Source: Botryobacter ruber
GTDB lineage: Bacteria; Bacteroidota; Bacteroidia; Cytophagales; Hymenobacteraceae
NCBI RefSeq assembly: GCF_003347595.2
Contig: NZ_QCZK02000010.1
Location: forward strand, 1 to 64,000
Reading direction: 5' to 3'
DNA: 64,000 bases
Part shown: in pieces, positions 8,498 through 18,031 of the stretch
How positions within the stretch are numbered: position 1 is the first letter of the stretch
How the letters are laid out: the number at the start of each line of letters is the position of its first letter
Position numbers and translations under genes: made by a program
Notes under the pieces: model-generated
What the model saw: the letters and a program-made list of their open reading frames with translations, nothing else
Databases searched by the model: none
Told to the model about the DNA's origin: nothing

Positions 8498-11029
8498 TTG
8501 TCAGAGCTACTTAACTTTAATTACCCGCCGGAGCAGGCCGTGGACCGTGTGACGCTTTTTGCTGACGTCATCCTGCCCCTGCCGCTGCCCAAACTGTACA
8601 CGTACCGCATCCCGTTCGAAATGAACGATGAGGTATTGGAGGGGGCGCGGGTCATTGTGCAGTTCGGTTCGAAGCGGGTGCTGAGCTGCATTGTGGCTGA
8701 AATCCACGAAAATGCGCCTGTCGATTACCAGGCCAAGTACATCCTGGACGTGCTCGACGACAAGCCTATCGTGACGGCACCGCAGCTGAAGCTGTTTAAG
8801 TGGATTGCCGACTACTACATGTGCACCATTGGCGAGGTGATAAACGCTGCTTTGCCCACTGCGCTCAAACTCAGTAGCGAATCACGCATCCAGCTGCACC
8901 CGAGCTACATCCCGGAGGAAGATGATATTCCGCTGGCGGCGCAGGAGGCGAAGATTATTTATGCGCTGGAGCAGAACAAGTCACTCACCTTCACAGAGGT
9001 AAGCAACCTGCTGCAGCTCAAGAGTTACCACAAGTACATTAAGTCGCTTATCCAGAAAGAGGCGATTATTATTTTTGAGCAGGTCAGTGACAAGTACTCG
9101 CCGAAGGTGGTGAAGAAGGTGCGCCTCTCGGAGCATTTTGTGCGGGAAGAAGGAATGCTGGAAGAGCTGTTTGCCCAGCTCACGCCCCATCCCAAGCAAC
9201 TCGACATCCTGCTCAATTACCTCCAGAAGGTGCCCGTGCACCAGGACATCAACCTGAACCTGCGTGGGCTGGAAAAGAACGTCCTGACCGGCAACCCCCA
9301 CCTCTCCCACTCCGCCATCAGCACCTTAATCAAGAAAGGCGTGCTGGAGCAGTTCGACCAGGTGGTATCCCGCTTCCCGACCGAATCAGACCAGATGCAA
9401 ATGCCCAAGGCCCTGTCGGAACACCAGGAGCAGGCGCGCGAGGAAATTCTGGGGCTGTTCAAGGACAAAGAAACGGTGCTGCTGCACGGGGTAACAGGCA
9501 GCGGCAAAACCGAAGTGTACATCGACCTGATCAAACACGCGTTGGAAGGCGGCGGCCAGGTGCTCTACCTGCTGCCCGAAATTGCGCTGACGGCCCAGAT
9601 TGTAACGCGCCTGATGAAGGTGTTCGGCGACAAGCTGGGCGTATACCATTCCAAGTTCTCCGACAACGAGCGGGCCGAGGTGTGGCAGGGCATTTTATCC
9701 GGCAAGTTCCAGGTGGTGGTGGGCGTGCGTTCGTCTATTTTTCTGCCTTTCCACAGCCTGTCGCTGATAATTATTGATGAAGAGCATGAGGCTTCGTACA
9801 AGCAGTACGACCCGGCCCCACGCTACAATGCCCGCGAAACGGCTCTCATGATGGCGCACCTGCAGGGGGCGAAAACATTGCTTGGCTCTGCCACGCCTTC
9901 CATCGAATCGTACTACAACTGCAAGACCGGCCGCTGGGGCCTGGTAAGCATGACCAAGCGCTTTGGCGAGGCACAGCTGCCCGACATCGAACTGGTGAAC
10001 ATCCGCGACGAGCAGAAGCGCAAGAATATGCACAGCCATTTCTCGAGCCAATTGCTGAACGGGATAGAGGAGCGCCTGAAGCGTCAGGAGCAGGTAATTT
10101 TGTTCCAGAATCGCCGCGGCTACGCCCCCTTCATCTCCTGCGACGAATGCTCCTGGATACCCAAATGCAAGAACTGCGCTGTCAGCCTCTCCTACCACAA
10201 ATACAACCACGAATTGCGCTGCCACTACTGCGGTTACCACGAGCGCATGCCACAGGACTGCCCCGCCTGCGGCGCCACCACGCTCAAAAGCATGGGCTTC
10301 GGCACGGAGAAAGTGGAAGACGAACTAAAGCTGCTGCTGCCCAACGCCGAAATCCAGCGCATGGACCTCGACACCACCAAGAAAAAGAACAGCTATCAGC
10401 AAATCATCGCTGACTTCGAGAGCGGCAGAACGAATGTGCTGGTAGGAACGCAAATGGTGACCAAAGGCCTCGATTTCGAGAACGTGAGCTTAGTGGGTAT
10501 CCTCAACGCCGACACCATCATCAACTTCCCCGACTTCAGGGCGCACGAGCGGGCGTACCAGTTGTTTGTGCAGGTTAGCGGACGTGCAGGCCGAAAAGGC
10601 AAACCAGGCGCCGTCATCATCCAGACGCGCGACCCGTTGCAGCCTATCTTCCGGAAGGTGCGCAACAACGATTATGAAACCTTGTATGAGCACGAGGTAG
10701 AGGAGCGCATGCGCTTCGGTTTCCCGCCCTTTGTGCGCATGATTAAACTGACGGTGAAGCACGCCGATGAAAAGACGTCCGAAAATGCCGCCATCGTACT
10801 GGCCAAAGACCTGACGGACAAGCTGAGCAAGCAACAGGTGCTGGGTCCGGAGGTGCCGTACATTTTCAAAATCCGGAACATGTTCCTGAACGAAATCCAC
10901 ATCAAGCTCCCCCGCGAAAGCGGTAAGCTAAGTGCTGCCAAAAGGGAAATAGCCAAAGCGGTGCACCAGTTGATGCTGTTGCCGGATTTTAAGGGATTGC
11001 GGGTAGTGGCGGATGTGGATCCGGTGTAA
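8498..11029 (+). CDS. priA: Primosomal replication-restart helicase PriA
   Basis: 843 residues. The N-terminal DNA-binding domain starts near VTLFADVILPLPLPKLYTYRIP. Helicase motifs follow: Walker A GVTGSGKT at about residues 331-338, motif II DEEH at ~426-429, GSATPS, and a zinc-binding insert (CDEC..CKNC..CHYC..CPAC, ~548-591). PriA reloads the replicative helicase at stalled forks. The start is a TTG at 8498; the first recognisable family residues come about 17 codons later, so the exact start is uncertain. TTTGC at 8474-8478 may belong to its -7 element. Confidence 0.96.
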   Translation: MSELLNFNYPPEQAVDRVTLFADVILPLPLPKLYTYRIPFEMNDEVLEGARVIVQFGSKRVLSCIVAEIHENAPVDYQAKYILDVLDDKPIVTAPQLKLFKWIADYYMCTIGEVINAALPTALKLSSESRIQLHPSYIPEEDDIPLAAQEAKIIYALEQNKSLTFTEVSNLLQLKSYHKYIKSLIQKEAIIIFEQVSDKYSPKVVKKVRLSEHFVREEGMLEELFAQLTPHPKQLDILLNYLQKVPVHQDINLNLRGLEKNVLTGNPHLSHSAISTLIKKGVLEQFDQVVSRFPTESDQMQMPKALSEHQEQAREEILGLFKDKETVLLHGVTGSGKTEVYIDLIKHALEGGGQVLYLLPEIALTAQIVTRLMKVFGDKLGVYHSKFSDNERAEVWQGILSGKFQVVVGVRSSIFLPFHSLSLIIIDEEHEASYKQYDPAPRYNARETALMMAHLQGAKTLLGSATPSIESYYNCKTGRWGLVSMTKRFGEAQLPDIELVNIRDEQKRKNMHSHFSSQLLNGIEERLKRQEQVILFQNRRGYAPFISCDECSWIPKCKNCAVSLSYHKYNHELRCHYCGYHERMPQDCPACGATTLKSMGFGTEKVEDELKLLLPNAEIQRMDLDTTKKKNSYQQIIADFESGRTNVLVGTQMVTKGLDFENVSLVGILNADTIINFPDFRAHERAYQLFVQVSGRAGRKGKPGAVIIQTRDPLQPIFRKVRNNDYETLYEHEVEERMRFGFPPFVRMIKLTVKHADEKTSENAAIVLAKDLTDKLSKQQVLGPEVPYIFKIRNMFLNEIHIKLPRESGKLSAAKREIAKAVHQLMLLPDFKGLRVVADVDPV

Positions 11030-11059
11030 GGGGATTTGTAGTAGAAACGAGAAGTTAGA

Positions 11060-11410
11060 TTATCTTACTTTCCTGAGCTTAATTAGCATTAAATTGTTAG
11101 GCGCCATTTTTATTATTTTTCCATTCTTTAACAACCATCTTTCTATTAAATTGTCATGTACTAAGACTACTGTATCACCATTCAAGCACCAAGTACCCCT
11201 AAAATTATCCTCATTCAGTACTTTATCACGGAAATAGACTATAGAACGACAATTGTAAGTGCTATCTGGCTGCAGGTACAAACTTACTCGGTAACGCGAC
11301 CTTCCTGCGGGAGAATTAACTTTCCCTTTTTTAATATATTGGCCAGGCACCTGACTGCACTGCACAAAAAATAAAGTAACCAAAAAGGCTATAAGCACAA
11401 ATTTTTTCAT
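11060..11410 (-). CDS. Small lipoprotein of unknown function
   Basis: 116 residues starting MKKFVLIAFLVTLFFVQCSQ, a lipoprotein signal with the lipobox FVQC. The mature part contains YLQPDSTYNCRSIVYF and GTWCLNGDTVVLVHDN, a pattern seen in lipocalin-like or META-like small beta proteins that report 'property = value' strands, but I cannot assign a family. It lies downstream of the next minus-strand lipoprotein, separated by a perfect 10-bp palindrome. Confidence 0.75.
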   Translation of the reverse strand: MKKFVLIAFLVTLFFVQCSQVPGQYIKKGKVNSPAGRSRYRVSLYLQPDSTYNCRSIVYFRDKVLNEDNFRGTWCLNGDTVVLVHDNLIERWLLKNGKIIKMAPNNLMLIKLRKVR

Positions 11411-11434
11411 TACATCTCCTCTTAACCCCTTGCT

Positions 11435-11457
11435 GAGTGTAGTTTTTAACTACACTC
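11435..11457. repeat. Perfect 10-bp palindrome with related half site
   Basis: GAGTGTAGTT / AACTACACTC with a TTT loop. The related sequence GGTGTAGTTAAAAACCACACC occurs about 90 bases later (11540-11560). It could be a transcription terminator or an operator pair between the two minus-strand lipoprotein genes. Confidence 0.6.
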
Positions 11458-11578
11458 TAAAATATTAAGATCAACAAGAATCACTGCATTTGTAACGTTA
11501 CTTCTTTCAGGTGCAGGACCGACAGAAATCAATAAATAGGTGTAGTTAAAAACCACACCTAGAACTGGGGTATAGCTT

Positions 11579-12085
11579 TCAATGTCTGACATACCACCTG
11601 CCTCTGAGATGTTCTATATTCTGTAAATCTTTGCCCACCATTTTGGGAGCTTTGGATTTTGGCAATCTGATCAGGCGTGCTTGTTCTGCTTGTCTGTCAT
11701 TAACTAAAACAGTTGAATCTTTTCTCACTTCTAAATATGCTACTTCGTAAGTCAAAAATTCGTGTACTAACTTTCTTATAGCAATTGTATCAGGTGTTGT
11801 TTGCTTACAATACTTTTCTGCCAATGACAGGTCTATAGATTCAACTTTATTTGCAACTCCTCCCCTAACTTTCACTATCACAGGTACATCACAAATGCTG
11901 TCATCAAGGCCTGCATAATACAATAAACTACCATCACTATCAAAGCTCCTGAAATGCACCCAAAAGCCTAAAAATTGATCGAAATCATCTTCGTAATATT
12001 TATCACTAAAGTCATGGGCAAAATCATTTCTTTCACATGATAATAGGGGTAAAAGCAACAAGAAGATTAAAATTGACTTGTTCAT
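11579..12085 (-). CDS. Lipoprotein of unknown function
   Basis: 168 residues when started at the ATG at 12085 (MNKSILIFLLLLPLLSCERN), which gives a clean lipoprotein signal with lipobox LLSC. A longer frame extends 18 codons upstream but has no signal-peptide logic. The mature part is acidic near its start (DFSDKYYEDDFDQF) and has FWVHFRSFDSDGSLLYY. No family recognised. It is probably exported and anchored in the envelope. Confidence 0.75.
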   Translation of the reverse strand: MNKSILIFLLLLPLLSCERNDFAHDFSDKYYEDDFDQFLGFWVHFRSFDSDGSLLYYAGLDDSICDVPVIVKVRGGVANKVESIDLSLAEKYCKQTTPDTIAIRKLVHEFLTYEVAYLEVRKDSTVLVNDRQAEQARLIRLPKSKAPKMVGKDLQNIEHLRGRWYVRH

Positions 12086-12143
12086 AGTGTAGTTATTGAA
12101 AGCTGCATATCTATCTTTCATCTGGCAACAAAAAGACATCCTT

Positions 12144-12323
12144 TCACGGTCTTTTATCCTTCTTCAGCAGCACCCACACATAGGTCAATCCAAACACCAG
12201 GAAAGCTATCATAAACAGCACATCTGCTGTGGTGCTCTCCCCCTGCAGGATCTGGTATGCCTTAACGCCGGCGAAAACAAAACAGGCCACAGCCAATAAA
12301 ATTCTATACGTTCTTCTGTTCAC
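12144..12323 (-). CDS. Small two-helix membrane protein
   Basis: 59 residues if started at the GTG at 12323 (MNRRTYRILLAVACFVFAG), giving two membrane helices (about residues 6-22 and 36-54) and a basic C-terminus LLKKDKRP. An ATG 24 codons upstream (12395) is in frame but adds a Cys/Pro-rich stretch with no family logic. No function known. It sits between the DinB gene and the lipoprotein on the same strand. Confidence 0.6.
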   Translation of the reverse strand: MNRRTYRILLAVACFVFAGVKAYQILQGESTTADVLFMIAFLVFGLTYVWVLLKKDKRP

Positions 12324-12403
12324 AATACAATGGTTTGCTTCTGTTAAATTTTTATCAGGACAACAAGGCTGCTCCGGCACTACAGCCTGCACCAAAATAG
12401 CTT

Positions 12404-12934
12404 TTAAAGTGCAATATTTAAATATCGCTCCCGGATAATGTTTAAATGATGCGTTTCATGGCCCAGGATGGTATAGCCCAAGGCCCGCACGGTAATCCGG
12501 TGCTTACTGGCCACACCTGCCTGGTTCAGCGCTTCCGCATCGAAGCTCCGGAACAGGGCCATGGTTGCCTGACGCACGGCGGAATATTCGGTGAGGATGT
12601 TGGTGATGGTGCGGCTGTTGGCTCTGGAAGGGCCGATGTAGTTGTCCTGGTCAAAGCCCGGAAGTTCGGTCGTATCCTGGCGGGCAAAACGGAGCGCCCG
12701 GTAAGCAAATATCCGCTCCGAGTCTACCAGGTGCACAAGGATTTCCTTGATGTTCCATTTATCGGGCTGGTACCTGAAGGTAAACTGCTCTTCCTTCAGC
12801 TCCAGCATGTGGTTGATCACATACACCTGGTTTGCCATCAGGCCCTCCAGCAGGTCATCGGCCTGGGCAGCTTGTATGTACGCTTTTACGTTATCGGCGT
12901 ATTCCGAAGGAGCGGGATAAGTGATGATGTCCAT
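12404..12934 (-). CDS. DinB-family (DUF664-type) metal-binding protein
   Basis: 176 residues. A four-helix-bundle DinB fold is indicated by FTFRYQPDKWNIKEILVHLVDSERIFAYRALRFARQD and the C-terminal ILGHETHHLNIIRERYL. The likely metal ligands are His68, His159 and His163, all three present. Family members include thiol transferases and many stress-induced proteins of unknown substrate; the role here is not defined. Cytoplasmic. Confidence 0.9.
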   Translation of the reverse strand: MDIITYPAPSEYADNVKAYIQAAQADDLLEGLMANQVYVINHMLELKEEQFTFRYQPDKWNIKEILVHLVDSERIFAYRALRFARQDTTELPGFDQDNYIGPSRANSRTITNILTEYSAVRQATMALFRSFDAEALNQAGVASKHRITVRALGYTILGHETHHLNIIRERYLNIAL

Positions 12935-12992
12935 CTTTTTCTGATTTTAATGTTTACAAACGACCAACTGCTTGCGACCTGACCCGGAAATT

Positions 12993-13022
12993 CTGCTGCA
13001 CCTGCCACCACTGCCTCTGCTG
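12993..13022 (+). repeat. Family A repeat copy 3
   Basis: CTGCTGCACCTGCCACCACT followed by GCCTCTGCTG, forward orientation, between the DinB gene and the DUF2459 gene. Confidence 0.8.
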
Positions 13023-13257
13023 TAAGCAAGATAACAAATTACCTGCTCAAACAGGATTATCCTGCATAAAATAAAGCGACAGAAATCCCGGGTGTATAAA
13101 CACGTCGGTTTTGAAAGAAGGTTGTGCCGGCCTGGCAAACTGCTGACCGGCACCCTGTGCACCTAAAAGCCAGAACCACTTCCGGGGCTAGATCAGCGTA
13201 TAAAGAGGAACAAAAAATAAAAAGCTTTGCTATGTTAAACTGTGCGTCGCGTTGCAA

Positions 13258-13962
13258 ATGAAAAAAGAATTTATGCACCAGGTATTGAAACAGCTACTCA
13301 AGCGCATTTTCCAGTTCCTGGGGAGCCTGTTCCTTCTGGGATGTTTATTTTTGCTGCTGGCACTGGTGCTGAGCAGCATCCCCGTCAACAAAAGCTTTGC
13401 CCAGACCGACACCAGCGATGTCCAGATTTTTGTAACGGACAACGGCGTGCATACCGACATTGTGGTACCCGTTCGCACTGCTTTACTTGACTGGCGCACG
13501 CGCCTGCCCCTCGACCAGTACGCCGACGCCGACAGCAGCTATACGCACGTCGGTTTTGGCTGGGGCGACCGCCGCTTTTACATGAAAACACCCGAATGGA
13601 AAGACCTTCGCCCCGGCGTGTTCGTCACCGCCCTCTTCTGGCCCACCCGCAGCGCCATGCATGTGCATTATGTCCCCCGCCCACTTACGGTAAACAAATA
13701 CCAGCGCCCTGTTCAGCTGTCGCAGGAGCAATACCGGCAGCTGGTGGCCTTTTTACAGCAAAGTTTTCAGCAGCAGGACGGCGAGTTTATCCTGATACCT
13801 GGTGCTGGTTATTCCGGCGAAGACAACTTTTATGAAGCGCACGGCAGGTTCTACATTCTCCGGAACTGCAACAACTGGACCAACCGCGGCCTGAAAGAAG
13901 CAGGCGTAAAAACCGCTTTCTGGGCCCCAATTCCTTATGCCATCATGCGGCACCTCAGATAG
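13258..13962 (+). CDS. DUF2459 / TIGR02117 family protein
   Basis: 234 residues from the ATG at 13258; a TTG two codons upstream is also in frame. One N-terminal membrane helix (FLGSLFLLGCLFLLLALVLS) is followed by a periplasmic domain with VFVTDNGVHTDIVVP-like and HVGFGWGDRRFY motifs, diagnostic of DUF2459. Conserved His in GVHTD and Cys in RNCNNWTNRGLKEAG recall NlpC/P60-type or YiiX-like Cys-His hydrolases; that is inference. The TAG stop is the first triplet of a family C repeat. Confidence 0.85.
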   Translation: MKKEFMHQVLKQLLKRIFQFLGSLFLLGCLFLLLALVLSSIPVNKSFAQTDTSDVQIFVTDNGVHTDIVVPVRTALLDWRTRLPLDQYADADSSYTHVGFGWGDRRFYMKTPEWKDLRPGVFVTALFWPTRSAMHVHYVPRPLTVNKYQRPVQLSQEQYRQLVAFLQQSFQQQDGEFILIPGAGYSGEDNFYEAHGRFYILRNCNNWTNRGLKEAGVKTAFWAPIPYAIMRHLR

Positions 13963-14245
13963 TTATTGGTTATTGGGGAGGAAACTTTGAGTTAGAAAGT
14001 TAGAAAGTTTAGGAGTTTGAGAGGTAGAAAGGTAGAAAGTCGGGGAATTTTGTAGGGGTTGAAAACATTCAACCCTTTAACCAACGGCTGTAGAGACGTG
14101 GTGCCCGCATCTCTAGCACGAACCACAAACAAACCTTAATCCTGGTCATCAACTAATCTTCTTAATCTTGTTCAGACAAACGAATCAGCGGTTCAGACAA
14201 AGGATCCTGATAATCCCTTAATCTGACGAATCCAAATTCAGACAA
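13960..14245. repeat. Composite repeat, families C and B, starting at a stop codon
   Basis: The segment TAGTTATTGGTTATTGGGG starts exactly at the TAG stop of the DUF2459 gene and recurs at 28838. It is followed by purine-rich 16-17-bp tandem units (GAGAGTTTAGGAGTT type), a GGGGTTGAA...TTCAACCC hairpin, a GTAGAGACG...CATCTCTA palindrome, then family B AATCC units ending in TTCAGACAA. This explains nearly all of the 385 bases between 13963 and 14347; no gene lies there. Confidence 0.8.
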
Positions 14246-14278
14246 CAGGAGCAGCGACTGTGGTGGCAGGGGCAGCAG
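14246..14278 (-). repeat. Family A repeat copy 4
   Basis: Inverse orientation copy joined directly to the end of the preceding family B units. Confidence 0.75.
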
Positions 14279-14292
14279 AACTTTCTGGGCAT

Positions 14293-14327
14293 AAAAAAAG
14301 GGCCTCCCGCTCCCGGAAAGCCCTTTC
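14293..14327 (-). terminator. Terminator of the T9SS repeat-protein gene
   Basis: Read on the minus strand: AAAGGGC stem (14320-14326 with 14297-14303), a GC-rich loop, then a T run (14293-14299 as A on the plus strand). Confidence 0.8.
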
Positions 14328-14347
14328 TGAATGATATCAAAATTGAA

Positions 14348-17300
14348 TTACTGCACCAGCAGTTTCTTCACTTCTACCTGGTTGTTTTTCAGGTGCTGCA
14401 CCTTTACCAGGTACAGGCCTTTGCTCAGGTTTGACAGGACTACCTGCGTTGTATCCGTCATCTCTACGGTGCGTACCACGGTACCGGTTGCGGTATAGAT
14501 AGTCACCAGCTTCGGATGCGCAGAGTTCGTTTCGATGGTCAGGGTTTCCTGCTGGCGGTACGGATTCGGGTAAACGAGCGTTCCATTCTTGTCAGCATCC
14601 AGTGTGATGGCCAGTGGCGCACTAATGGTGAAGAGAGGTCCTCTGCTACCCGTCATCTGTACAGACCCGGAAGCAAACTGCAGATCATAAAGCCCGTCGA
14701 TCCGGATGGTACGGTTATTTACTGCTGACGGCGATACAGAAGCCGTGATAAAGAAATAGCCAGTAGCGCCGGCATTGATCTGTACATTTTCTAAAGCAGC
14801 TCTTACGGGTCCCTCCGTACCATCGGTTGCAAAGGTGGTTACCAGGGTGCTGCCTGCAAATGAGTTGGTGGTGTTGTACCACAACTTCAGGCCATTGGCT
14901 GCCAGGTCGGAGCTGTGGTAGTTACCATCGGTATAAAACTCGATGTAATTCAGCTTGGCATTGGCGTCGGTTGCCGCCACATTGAACCTGTAAATCACAT
15001 TATCAGCTACTCCTTTCTGCAGGCTGGACGACGACAGCGTTGGATACGTTACAGCCAGTGTAGGCACTGCTGCCGGTTGCGCGATAGTATGTGCCGCCGA
15101 TTTGGTATCTTCCGGTAGTGTAGCCATTCCGGAATAAAAGAATATATCTTCTATTTCCAACTGCATCGTATGCCCGGCCTCAGCTGAAGGAGACACATCA
15201 GCGGTGATGAAGAAATAACCAGTTGTTCCTGCTTTAATGGTGATATCGTACAAACCGGCACCTACGCTGGCACCATTTCCAAAAGTTCCAAACGAGCCAA
15301 CAAGTTGACTTCCGGCAAAAGAGTTGGCAGTATTGAACCACACTTTAAAGCCGTCTCTGGTCAAATCCTCGAACGTGTAAGTACCAAGTCCTTTCACTCC
15401 TATACTTTGCGGATAGGCATCGGCACCGGTGGCCGTTACACTGAATTTGTGCACCAGGTTGTTGTTGGTGCCGCCAGCAAGATTCTGCGCCGCAACGGCC
15501 GGCACAGCAACTGCTAAGGTTGGAGCAGCAAAGGTCTGCACACCTCCGGCAGGAAGCGGGAAAGTTCCGGTTACATCACCGGCTACAAAGGTGAACGCCG
15601 TTGCAGGTGTCGGCTCTATAAAAATAGTTCTGCCGGCTGAATCTCCACCGTCCACGCGTGCTACCAGGAACAGATAAGCAGCGTTGCCTGCGGTTATTTG
15701 CAAGTCTTCCAGATCATCATCAAACTCGATAATACCGCCACTCGCTACTGCAGACTTGGAATCGAGGTAGTAATCATTATTCAAGTTTAATTCCGCATCC
15801 TTACTGTAGAAGAGCTCAAAATAACTGATGTCATTTTCTTCGTACGTTCCGCCGGTAGTAAACTTAAGGTTTTTCAGCACGGCTGTTCCCTCTGTCACAT
15901 CCAGTTTAACTTTGTACAGTACCGCTTCCTGAGAGCCTATCGAAATGTTGCCAGCCGGGGTAGGCACAGCAGTAACCGTAATAGCCGGTGCGCTTATGGT
16001 CTGCACACCTCCAGTACCCGTTGTTCCGGATTTGTTGCCAGACACAAAGCTATAACCTGAAGTACCAGCAGAAGCAAGCTGTATCGTACGGCCTAAAACG
16101 GCATCTTCACGAATAGCAGTAACAACTGTAATGTATCCGGTTCCTAACGGAATGGTTGGATTCGTATCGTCGTCATCACCGATTACATTAAAAGTAACCG
16201 TCTCTCCGGAGTTCGGCACAGATTGTATGTAGCTCAACAAAGCTACGTATTGGTCTTCTTCCTCGCTGTCAATTTCATTCAGCACGTTTGGCGTTTTGTG
16301 GTATACCAGGTACAGACCTTCTACACTTTCATCGATACCATCCCCATCCTCGTCGTAGGCATAGCCAAGATCCGACTGCTGGAAAGTACCGCTAATCTGG
16401 AAAGAAGCGCTCTGGAAAGTGGCAGGAGCTCCCGTTACGTCTACTTTAACGGTATGCAGCGCCGCATAAGAACCGGGCGAAACTTTTCCAGCCGGAGGCC
16501 CGACAGGGGTAAAGGCCACAGACGGCAGCATGATGGTCTGAACGCCACCTGCCGATGTAGTACCTGTGATATTACCGGAAGTAGCCGTAATATTGGCCGG
16601 TGCAACAGCCTGAACCTGGATGGTTCTGCCTGTTACAGCGCCAGGAGCCAGATCTGCCACCAGGTAAAGCACCACATTTTCACCTTCGCGCATGGTGGCA
16701 TCTGTTAAATTAAACACGATCTCACCACCAGAGGCCACAGCGTCTGCGGTGGCTATTACTTCATCTGATTCATATTCTTCATCATCGCCTACAAGTAACT
16801 TAAATCTGGCAATATCCGAAGCCTGGTAGGTTCCGCCGGTAGTAAAGCGAATGCCTGTGAAAGAAGCATTGGCTTTGCTTGCTGCAATACTTAGTTTATA
16901 CAACACACTGTTCACCGATCCGGGCGATACCACGCCGGCATCAGGTCCCAGGGAAGCAATAGCAATATCAGGTATTACAACCGTACTCAGATTCCCCTCC
17001 GACATCGGATTCGATCCCTGCACATCGCTTTCCCTGGCCCGTTCAAACGTAAAGTTGCTTAACGGGAACTGATCAATACCGATGGTCTTACCTGCTGCTA
17101 CGCCAGGCGCCAGATCCACCGTAACTTCGAACTGGTAGCCACCATAGCCATCCTGGTTCATGTTTAGCGGGAGATTTAATCCGGAGAAAACTACGTTACC
17201 GTTTTCAGAAAGGGAGGCTGAACCAGCCAGAACGTCTTCATAATCTGTACCGGAGCCATAGTACCACAACCTGAAGCCATTAGTAGCAACATCTGCTGAC

Positions 17301-18031
17301 GTTACAGTTCCCTTTACAGGGAGCGTCAGTGAAGTTAAAACATCGTTAGCTTCGGCTACATTGAGCTGGAAACCATATAAATAGTTTCTTGCAGACCCAG
17401 GCGCTATGTTTCGTGCATCGTAATTATACCCGTAAATATTGATTTGAGGCAATGGCATACCAATGGTCTGCACCGAAGTGGCAGGCAGCGGCTCCCCCAT
17501 CACCTCTCCTGAAGCAACCACTATGTTGCTGAGCGGTGTGGCTGTAAGGCTAAGGGTGCGGTCCATTGTAGCTTCTTCGGCCACATCGGCTGTAACATAG
17601 AAGTAAGAACCCATCTCATCCAGGCTTTGGGATAGTCCGGAGAAAACCAGGTTATTTCCACTTGCCACAGGAGCCTGCGTGGAAATAAGGGTCGCCTGCG
17701 CTACATTGGACGGATCAAAGGTATTGCTGTTGGCAAACCAAAGCTTAAAGCCGTTGTTTTTGATATCAGCGGTTGTATAAGTACCTGCTGTCGTAACCGT
17801 AACGGATGTAAGCGTAGTATTTTCATTAATGTTTGCTCCAAAAACGGCAATAATGTTGTTCTCCGACCCAGGAGCAACGTTTTTGGGCCTCGGAAAATAA
17901 TCATTCTCTCCGTATTGAACTGGATGAACATGCACCATTGTTTGTGCAAAGCCTGTTATCGTACCGGCAACCATCAGGGCCAGCGTGAACAGGCAGGCTA
18001 GTAAGTTTTTAGAGTAGTAACTGTTTTTCAT
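14348..18031 (-). CDS. Secreted seven-repeat protein with T9SS type A sorting domain
   Basis: 1227 residues. A Sec signal peptide (MKNSYYSKNLLACLFTLALM...GFAQ) is followed by seven tandem modules of about 150 residues. They begin near residues 50, 207, 367, 515, 695, 848 and 1002. Each has a lead such as VSPGSVNSVLYKLSI, then FTTGGTYQASDI, a FKLWY/NSFAGS segment, and YFFVTADVSPSA..GRTI. Residues ~1143-1227 form the type IX secretion sorting domain (VYPNPYRQQETLTIE ... GLYLVKVQHLKNNQVEVKKLLVQ). The protein is therefore probably exported across the outer membrane and attached or released. The modules look like beta-sandwich adhesin-type domains; the ligand is unknown. Confidence 0.88.
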   Translation of the reverse strand: MKNSYYSKNLLACLFTLALMVAGTITGFAQTMVHVHPVQYGENDYFPRPKNVAPGSENNIIAVFGANINENTTLTSVTVTTAGTYTTADIKNNGFKLWFANSNTFDPSNVAQATLISTQAPVASGNNLVFSGLSQSLDEMGSYFYVTADVAEEATMDRTLSLTATPLSNIVVASGEVMGEPLPATSVQTIGMPLPQINIYGYNYDARNIAPGSARNYLYGFQLNVAEANDVLTSLTLPVKGTVTSADVATNGFRLWYYGSGTDYEDVLAGSASLSENGNVVFSGLNLPLNMNQDGYGGYQFEVTVDLAPGVAAGKTIGIDQFPLSNFTFERARESDVQGSNPMSEGNLSTVVIPDIAIASLGPDAGVVSPGSVNSVLYKLSIAASKANASFTGIRFTTGGTYQASDIARFKLLVGDDEEYESDEVIATADAVASGGEIVFNLTDATMREGENVVLYLVADLAPGAVTGRTIQVQAVAPANITATSGNITGTTSAGGVQTIMLPSVAFTPVGPPAGKVSPGSYAALHTVKVDVTGAPATFQSASFQISGTFQQSDLGYAYDEDGDGIDESVEGLYLVYHKTPNVLNEIDSEEEDQYVALLSYIQSVPNSGETVTFNVIGDDDDTNPTIPLGTGYITVVTAIREDAVLGRTIQLASAGTSGYSFVSGNKSGTTGTGGVQTISAPAITVTAVPTPAGNISIGSQEAVLYKVKLDVTEGTAVLKNLKFTTGGTYEENDISYFELFYSKDAELNLNNDYYLDSKSAVASGGIIEFDDDLEDLQITAGNAAYLFLVARVDGGDSAGRTIFIEPTPATAFTFVAGDVTGTFPLPAGGVQTFAAPTLAVAVPAVAAQNLAGGTNNNLVHKFSVTATGADAYPQSIGVKGLGTYTFEDLTRDGFKVWFNTANSFAGSQLVGSFGTFGNGASVGAGLYDITIKAGTTGYFFITADVSPSAEAGHTMQLEIEDIFFYSGMATLPEDTKSAAHTIAQPAAVPTLAVTYPTLSSSSLQKGVADNVIYRFNVAATDANAKLNYIEFYTDGNYHSSDLAANGLKLWYNTTNSFAGSTLVTTFATDGTEGPVRAALENVQINAGATGYFFITASVSPSAVNNRTIRIDGLYDLQFASGSVQMTGSRGPLFTISAPLAITLDADKNGTLVYPNPYRQQETLTIETNSAHPKLVTIYTATGTVVRTVEMTDTTQVVLSNLSKGLYLVKVQHLKNNQVEVKKLLVQ

